DNA of 64,000 nucleotides, taken from the NCBI GenBank assembly GCA_026120185.1, contig JANUWF010002421.1, forward strand, positions 2,603,058 through 2,667,057, written 5' to 3'. The translations under genes were made by a program, and so were the position numbers. The notes under the pieces were generated by a model. That model was not told the DNA's origin, did no database searches, and worked only from the letters and a program-made list of their open reading frames with translations. This DNA comes from Voacanga thouarsii. Its lineage: Eukaryota; Streptophyta; Magnoliopsida; Gentianales; Apocynaceae. Positions 58,281-64,000 of this stretch are shown here, piece after piece; positions within the stretch are counted from its first letter, which is position 1; each line of letters opens with the position of its first letter.

Positions 58281-60091
58281 TGTTGGAAAGTATGTCCTCA
58301 AAGACTATGTATTCTGCGTAAATATATTATAATAAAATATTTATTTATTCAATTTAGTTTCTTTATTATATTATTACACGTTTAAAGGTTTAAGTATGAC
58401 AAACTAATGGTCTATACATTGGGTCGTTCTTCATAGTAACGTATAGACCATAGGTACTTGTCATACAAGAAAAAAAAATAAGTTTTTAGTCATTTTATGG
58501 AATAGGGCATTTCATCAAGGTAAGACTATTATGCCATGATTTTTAATAAGGAATGGTTTACCTTGAATCAGTGAGTAGTTCACTCACATCATTATCATAA
58601 GCGTATTTCGAATACATAGAATTGGACCTATAGTAGTGGTCTCTCTTAAAGTGCTGTAATTATGGAGACTAGACTATTACTACTAAAGCGTGGATGGATA
58701 CTATTATACTTGAGTATGAGTTGGTGGTCTTGCGAAGCTAGGGTTTTATACTTTGATGTATGTTTGGTGAGATTACTTTTGTGAGATCAATATCGTTGTA
58801 TGTTGGGTGTATTACTCTAGTTAGTTAAGACGAACTTATGTAAGAGAATTTCTATACTTCACTTAGTGAGGTTAATTCACCCATTTGTGATTGTCCAGGA
58901 CAATCTAATGATCCAAAGCCTTGGGAACGTGACTCTAGAATGTTTGCTTTTGGGTAGCTTCCAATCATAAGCAAATACATTTAAGTGAGTCATGGATTAT
59001 CGAACTAGAGATCTAAGAATAGTAGATGTCTTTGAGCTGGCTATAAGTACATTTGTCCTATCTCATTGATGAGTGTTACATAGAGAGATATTTTTATCAT
59101 TTCACCTACAGGTCGAAGACATTGCTTTAGCAATATTATTCTTGGGGTCAATATTTTCATATGGCGATAAATGAAAATATTTAAAATGATAAAATATGGA
59201 TATTTAATAGTAAGGGTATTTTGGTCATTTTAGTAGCTATGAGTAATATGTCTCTTGGTCTCTAGAGTAGCTTAAGTTACCTTGATGTCGTTTAGACATA
59301 ATCTAGGCTTAATGGACAATTTTTTAGAAGAGAAATAAAATTTGTTCTAAGAGTCTAATTAGAATTAATTAATTAATTAGTCTTGAATTTTTTATAAGGC
59401 CCAAAAAAGATAATTAATTAATTAAGAGAATTGGGTAGGAATAAATTAATTAATTGGGCTGATATATGTTGACATATATTAAGAGTTTAATTAGAATTAA
59501 TTAATTAGTCTTGGGTATTCAATAAGACCTAGAAAAAGATAATTAATTAATTAAATGAATTGGATTAGTCATGGATTTTTTTTTTTTTTTAGCACAGCAC
59601 CAAGCCCATTTGGGCTTAATGTTTTTGGCCATTAGGGCTTAATGAAGCCCTAAGGCTAGCCGAAAATATGAGGGTGAGAAGAAGAAAAAATTGAACGTAG
59701 TTTTTCCTGAGTTCTCTCTTCTCCGGTGTGCCATTTTTCCTGGCTCTCTCTCTTTTGCTCTCGTCCATCTCTTTTTTCTCTCTTGGAGAGTTTTTTGGTT
59801 ATCCAAAGAAGGAGCTTTTACCAAGCTAATCCAAGAATAAGGTAGAGCCATATACCGGAAGACGAAGAAAAAACGCTTGATGCGTAGGAGTAGAAGATTG
59901 GTGGGAATTCTAGTTGAACAGCAGGCGCCTTCTTCTCCCCTTTCAATGCAAGAAGTTCTAGTGCAACCCGTCCCCACGTTGGTTAATCCGTGACCAATAA
60001 GGAAAAGTAAGTACTCTCTCCTAGATGTGGCTCGAAATATTGAAAAAAAAAATTCGCTGCGTTTTCTTTGATGTTTTTCATTGATTCTTCA
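58281..60091 (+). repeat. 3' LTR of E4
   Basis: 1811 bp, collinear with the 5' LTR. It shares the twin TTAATTAATTAA segments (59352-59430 and 59490-59570) and the CT-rich region (59700-59780). Followed by TGCCT. Confidence 0.92.
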
Positions 60092-61762
60092 TGCCTCCAC
60101 TAGAAGATTGACCCTAACCTTCTAAGGCTAGTACTAGCTAGCCTACCCCTATTGAATACTCAATATATAATTGTTTTGGACAAGGAAAAATTTACAAAGA
60201 TCTTTTGTTTTGGAAAGTGTAGTCTTGGTTAAGTAAATTTTAGTTTGAAACTTGTATTAAAAGAAAAATATTGTTTTACTTGAAAGCCTTTTTTATTGAA
60301 TGAAAAACACATATATAAAATTATATATTTTTTTAAAAGGGTAAAAGAAATTTACCATGTCTACACTTATAGTAAAGTCCTTGTCATAATCATATCAATA
60401 ATTGACTCGCAGTAGAACAGTTGTATAGAAATAATTTTTATGCAATGACTTACTTGATTCATTTATATCATGGGTATAATTCTCCTGATGACTTGACCAA
60501 TGGAACTTAGACCCATCTAGAGAAAATACGAAGTATATTTCACCATTTACCCAACAATTCTAGTAGCATAAAAGCATAAGCATGTAATGACCCTAATCCC
60601 CATGACACTCAACCAACATTGACAAACCCTATTCAACACTTGTCTTAACATCGCACCAACATAGTTCAGTTACTAATAATAGTTCATCAAACAGTTTAGA
60701 CCAACTAATAACTTCATCCCAAACATATGATGCAATATATGAAATCATAATCTAATTCTCTAAGCATTCAAAACATGTATTCCACACCCAAAAGTTCAAT
60801 AAGAATAATAATATTAATAACAAAAGCCAAAAATAATATTTAATAATAATCAATATAAATATTAACTAATAGTTATAGTATTAAATGATAATTTTAGTAC
60901 TTAAAAGAAACAATTGGTAAGTAACGAATTTTAATAAACAATAAATAAATTATAGGTATTCAATACTATTCAATATTTAGTATTTAGTTAATAGTAATTA
61001 GGTAACAATAAATGGTATAACTATATCAGCAATATTAGCATTAATTGTAATAATATTGACAAATAATAGTATTAAGATTAATAAGCTACAATAAAAAATC
61101 TTCAACCGATAATTAATAATTGATATAGATAATAGCTAGTCAATGTAAAATAGTAAATAATAATTTTAGTGATATTCACAATTGATAATAATAGGTATTT
61201 AATAACTAGTAAACCATAATTGTTAATTAATAAATAATGAATATTAATATTAGTAATGTTAATAATAAGTATATAGATAAATGAATAAATAATTGAATAA
61301 ACAGTAAAATGAATAGTTAAATAAATAGTATCAACTATAACTATAATAATAAATACTTTTAATGGTTATTATAGTAAATAGCATATAGCAATTTCATAGT
61401 AATAGTATAATAAATGATGAATGGTAATTCCACAACAATAATAATGAGTAATAACTATGTATAAAAATAATAGCCATAAATATTATTACAAATTAGATCA
61501 TGGTCAATGGACAGAAATCTTATTCCACAATGAAGCCATAACATATAGGCATTTTGTAAACATTCTACCTCACATTTTCATCTAGATACAATTCGAGTTC
61601 ATGCAAAGTAGTGTGAAAATTTGGATTAGGATTACTTGGTTAAGTTGTTCTGATAATGGAGTTGATGTTTGATACTCTGAATGTCCTTCAAAATAGTTTG
61701 CTCGGAGAGAAAGTTTCAATCTCCTCTGTTTGATGAGATCAATTCGTGCTATATATATTTAA

Positions 61763-61800
<38 letters not shown>

Positions 61801-62771
61801 GGGGGGGGGAGAGAACGAGAAAAAGTGAGACCATCAAACTCGGTTCATCGATTAGTGAGAATTAGAAGAAAAAAGGTGAGATGTTTACACCTACTTGTAG
61901 TAAAGATAGAGAAGTTGATGTCCTTGAATATTGATCTTGGAAAAGAATATTCCTTATCTGCTTGATGGAATAATCCGAGAAGGAAGTGAGGGTTTTGAGT
62001 ATTTAGAAGAATCTGTATTGCTTGAGGGTGAGTAGCTGTTTAAGGATTTTATTAAGTGTTCTTGGTGTTCTTAGTTTTCCAAAGAGAAATGCAGAATAAG
62101 GAGTAAATGTTTGAGAGTGTTTTTGATTGCTTGAGAATGATAGTGACCGAATGAAAAGGTTTGTGTAGTGCTTCAGTTGGTTTGATGTTTAGAGAGTTTC
62201 CAGGAATTAAGAACCGAGAGCTAGAAGAAAGTAAAGAAAATGAAAATAGTAGAGAATAAAGATAGAGGGTGCTTGGTTATATGAGGTTTAGGAAAGTTCT
62301 AGTGCATAGCTGGAACATAGATTTCAAATTTGAAGATTTGAGAAGAAGAGAAGATAGCAAAGGGTTTAGAAGAGGTTTGAGGTGCTTTAATGGTGGTGGT
62401 TCAGGTACTAGAATGGAAGAAGTGTATAGAAGGCTCTAGTTGCTTAAAGGAGTCCAAGAGCTTTAGAAGGAAATGAAGAAAATTCAGATTGGTTGCTAGT
62501 TGAATATTACAGAGCTAACATTGTTAAGATTTTGTACGAGAGCTCTTAGGTTTTTAATGTTAAATTTAAAGTTATATGAATTGAGAAGAAATAGGAAAGA
62601 GTGAAGGTACTTCTATGGCTAATATGTAGTTGAGATGAAGAAGAAGACTCCTTCAGTGAATAACTAGTCAAAGGCTTGTTAATGCCTATCTATGGCTTTA
62701 CTTCTATGAGTATGATAGGCCTAAATTCACCAGTAATTTTCTAGTTATTTGAGGTTGTTTTGTGATATATT
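60092..62771 (-). mobile_element. Diverged gypsy LTR related to G1, right part
   Basis: Resumes the G1-like LTR text: CTAGAAGATTGACCCTAACC and GCCTACCCCTATTGAATACT match the GAGAGACTTACCCTAACCC and TCCACCCTTATTGAGTACT parts of G1. Further on are a TTACTTGATTC block, a CCTTCAAAATAGTTTG...GATCAATT block with a following (GA)n run (61787-61800), and a TTGATGTCCTTGAATATTG block. Between 60790 and 61500 the text is AT-rich and almost simple (ATAGTAAT-like). The right boundary is uncertain. Confidence 0.6.
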
Positions 62772-64000
62772 TGTTAGGATTCGTGGACTCCTAAACACGG
62801 AAAACATCCACAAATCCCTTCCGAGGATCCAAGTAAACGATTAAGAAGATCGTAGGTTTGTAGAATTACCTCTGTTTGGTGTAATTGATATCATTCAATT
62901 TCGATTCTGTTACTGTACGTGAAACCCCGAACGATCACTAGACACTGTAGTATGCGAACGTCCTCTATCGGATAAATACCGCGAACTCACTCGTTACCCA
63001 GGGAGTGCTAGCGCCTAGGGTTTGAGAGGTTTTTTTTTTTTTTTTTCCTGATCAATGGAAGTACGAATATTGTCAACAGAAATTGGCACACCCAAGAAGA
63101 CGACTAGGATTTTCTTAAAAACCCATTCTAAACCTCTTAAAATCCAACCTTAATAATATCTTATCGTATTTTAATTTAAATTCAAATTAAATTAAAACTA
63201 ATATGATAAGATTCTACCATTACCTCGGTAATTTAACTAATTAATTTACCGATTCAGATTCTTATAATCTGGACATCATCTAAATGCATCGAATGTGGAC
63301 ATATTTCTAAATTCATTGTATCTGGTAAATTTTCTAAGTTCGATTAATTTAAACATATTTCCAGATTCATCAAATCTAGTCAGCAGAAAAATAACCTAAC
63401 AAGTTTGCTTATTATATGACCCTATAGGCTCATTTAACACTGGTAGTATGCCTAAATCATATTTAAATGGACCACAAGTTATAAGAGATTTCTAGCAAAA
63501 CATTATAATTATCCAGATTAAATGAAGATCAGTGATCTCTTTGAACCAAACCATAATTTTATATTTAGTCCTTTTGTCACACGATATCCAGATTAAGCAT
63601 AAGGCACGGAGCATGTCATCCTTATTAAGTTTAATCAATTATTTCTTGATTTCATAGTAGATTGTTCAAACAAATGATATCAATATCTTAGATTGATATA
63701 TTTGACCACGGCCATACATTTTAACAGGCTAACTTATCAAGGGGCCCATGGATATCTCTCCCATAATTGAGAGGGACAAATTCCTTCACTATCAATCATA
63801 TTCCTCTCATTAATTTATTTTATATCCAACAGTAGTCTAATTTATTATCTAGTTAAAGACAACTTTAGACAACGTCAAAATACAGAATTTATTAAGTAGG
63901 AAACTATGATGAATTTAGGTCGAAGGACTTTTAATATTATTATGACTAGAAAGTACTTATGACATGTTCCATAAAGTAATTTCACAGTGGGTCATATCTA
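62772..64000. repeat. LTR-like sequence, one end only
   Basis: TGTTAGGATTCGTGGACTCC at 62772 looks like an LTR terminus (minus-strand end CCTAACA). It is followed by long non-coding text without a reading frame and a poly-T run at 63031-63048. No PBS or PPT adjoins the visible end, so this end is an outer one. The other end, the orientation and any coding part lie outside the window. Identification rests only on terminus and composition. Confidence 0.35.

Larger units (their letters stand above)
50810..60091 (+). mobile_element. Full-length Ty1/copia retrotransposon E4 (Angela/BARE-like)
   Basis: 9.3 kb with LTRs 50810-52575 and 58281-60091, iMet PBS, leader of about 1.65 kb, gag-PR-IN-RT-RNase H and PPT. 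The target duplication is AGCCT (50805-50809) and TGCCT (60092-60096), one mismatch. It sits inside the diverged gypsy LTR. Its pol has several frameshifts (about 56115, 56370-56417, before 56746, 57790-57818), stops and altered catalytic motifs. It is closest to E3 in Gag and RT. Confidence 0.9.

Noticed and set aside
61681..61965. 94-codon frame containing Ile-Tyr and Arg-Glu runs
   Set aside because: It is created by (TA)n and (GA)n runs within the diverged gypsy LTR; the G1 LTR has the same microsatellites at the equivalent place.

Overview
The window is repeat-dominated nuclear DNA of a flowering plant, probably a eudicot. It is AT-rich and has no bacterial operon structure. Almost every stretch can be assigned to a nested stack of decayed LTR retrotransposons, plus one CACTA DNA transposon and one MITE. 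I found no convincing host gene. The only non-transposon coding candidate is a weak 57-residue ORF at 2732-2905.

Layout, left to right. (1) 1-1830: the 5' end of a minus-strand copia element (E1, SIRE-type gag), with an LTR at 545-1830. (2) 1831-4350: spacer with a Stowaway-like MITE (2407-2490) and an LTR/LARD-like stretch. (3) 4351-13554: complete plus-strand copia element E2 with 1.7 kb LTRs, initiator-Met PBS, long leader and one gag-pol frame broken by 12 stops. (4) 13555-15329: spacer with a 2 x ~526 bp tandem duplication. (5) 15330-38477: minus-strand copia element E3. Its 5' LTR is split by G1 (23965-37971), a complete 14 kb minus-strand Ty3/gypsy chromovirus (Del/Tekay type) with LTRs over 4.2 kb, a chromodomain-like tail and an extra acidic leader ORF. 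(6) 38836-44876: a CACTA element without recognisable transposase, filled with simple repeats and a ~152 bp satellite of about 22 copies. (7) 44877-50086: remnant of a plus-strand SIRE-like copia element, interrupted by a solo LTR (46265-48091). (8) 50087-62771: an old, diverged relative of the G1 LTR, split by plus-strand copia element E4 (50810-60091). (9) 62772-64000: one end of a further LTR-like sequence.

Target-site duplications support six insertions: E2 TATTG/CATTG, E3 AACTC/AACTT, G1 ACCTC/ACCTC, CACTA GAG/GAG, solo LTR CCACT/CCTCT, E4 AGCCT/TGCCT. The nesting orders events directly: E3 before G1, the SIRE-like element before the solo-LTR element, and the SIRE-like element before the gypsy LTR, which precedes E4. 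E2, E3, E4 and the solo LTR have LTRs beginning TGTTRG or TGTTGG followed by a TGCCC motif, 1.7-1.8 kb long. With their gag type this points to the Angela/BARE-like group of copia.

No element can be autonomous. Each carries stop codons, most explained by C-to-T or G-to-A changes, and most have also lost a catalytic residue of protease, integrase or reverse transcriptase. The least expected items are the leader ORF of G1 with two acidic SUMO-interaction-like motifs, a tRNA-like sequence in the G1 LTR that lost its B box in one of the two LTRs, and the satellite-filled CACTA element. All assignments come from reading the sequence; no database search was possible.
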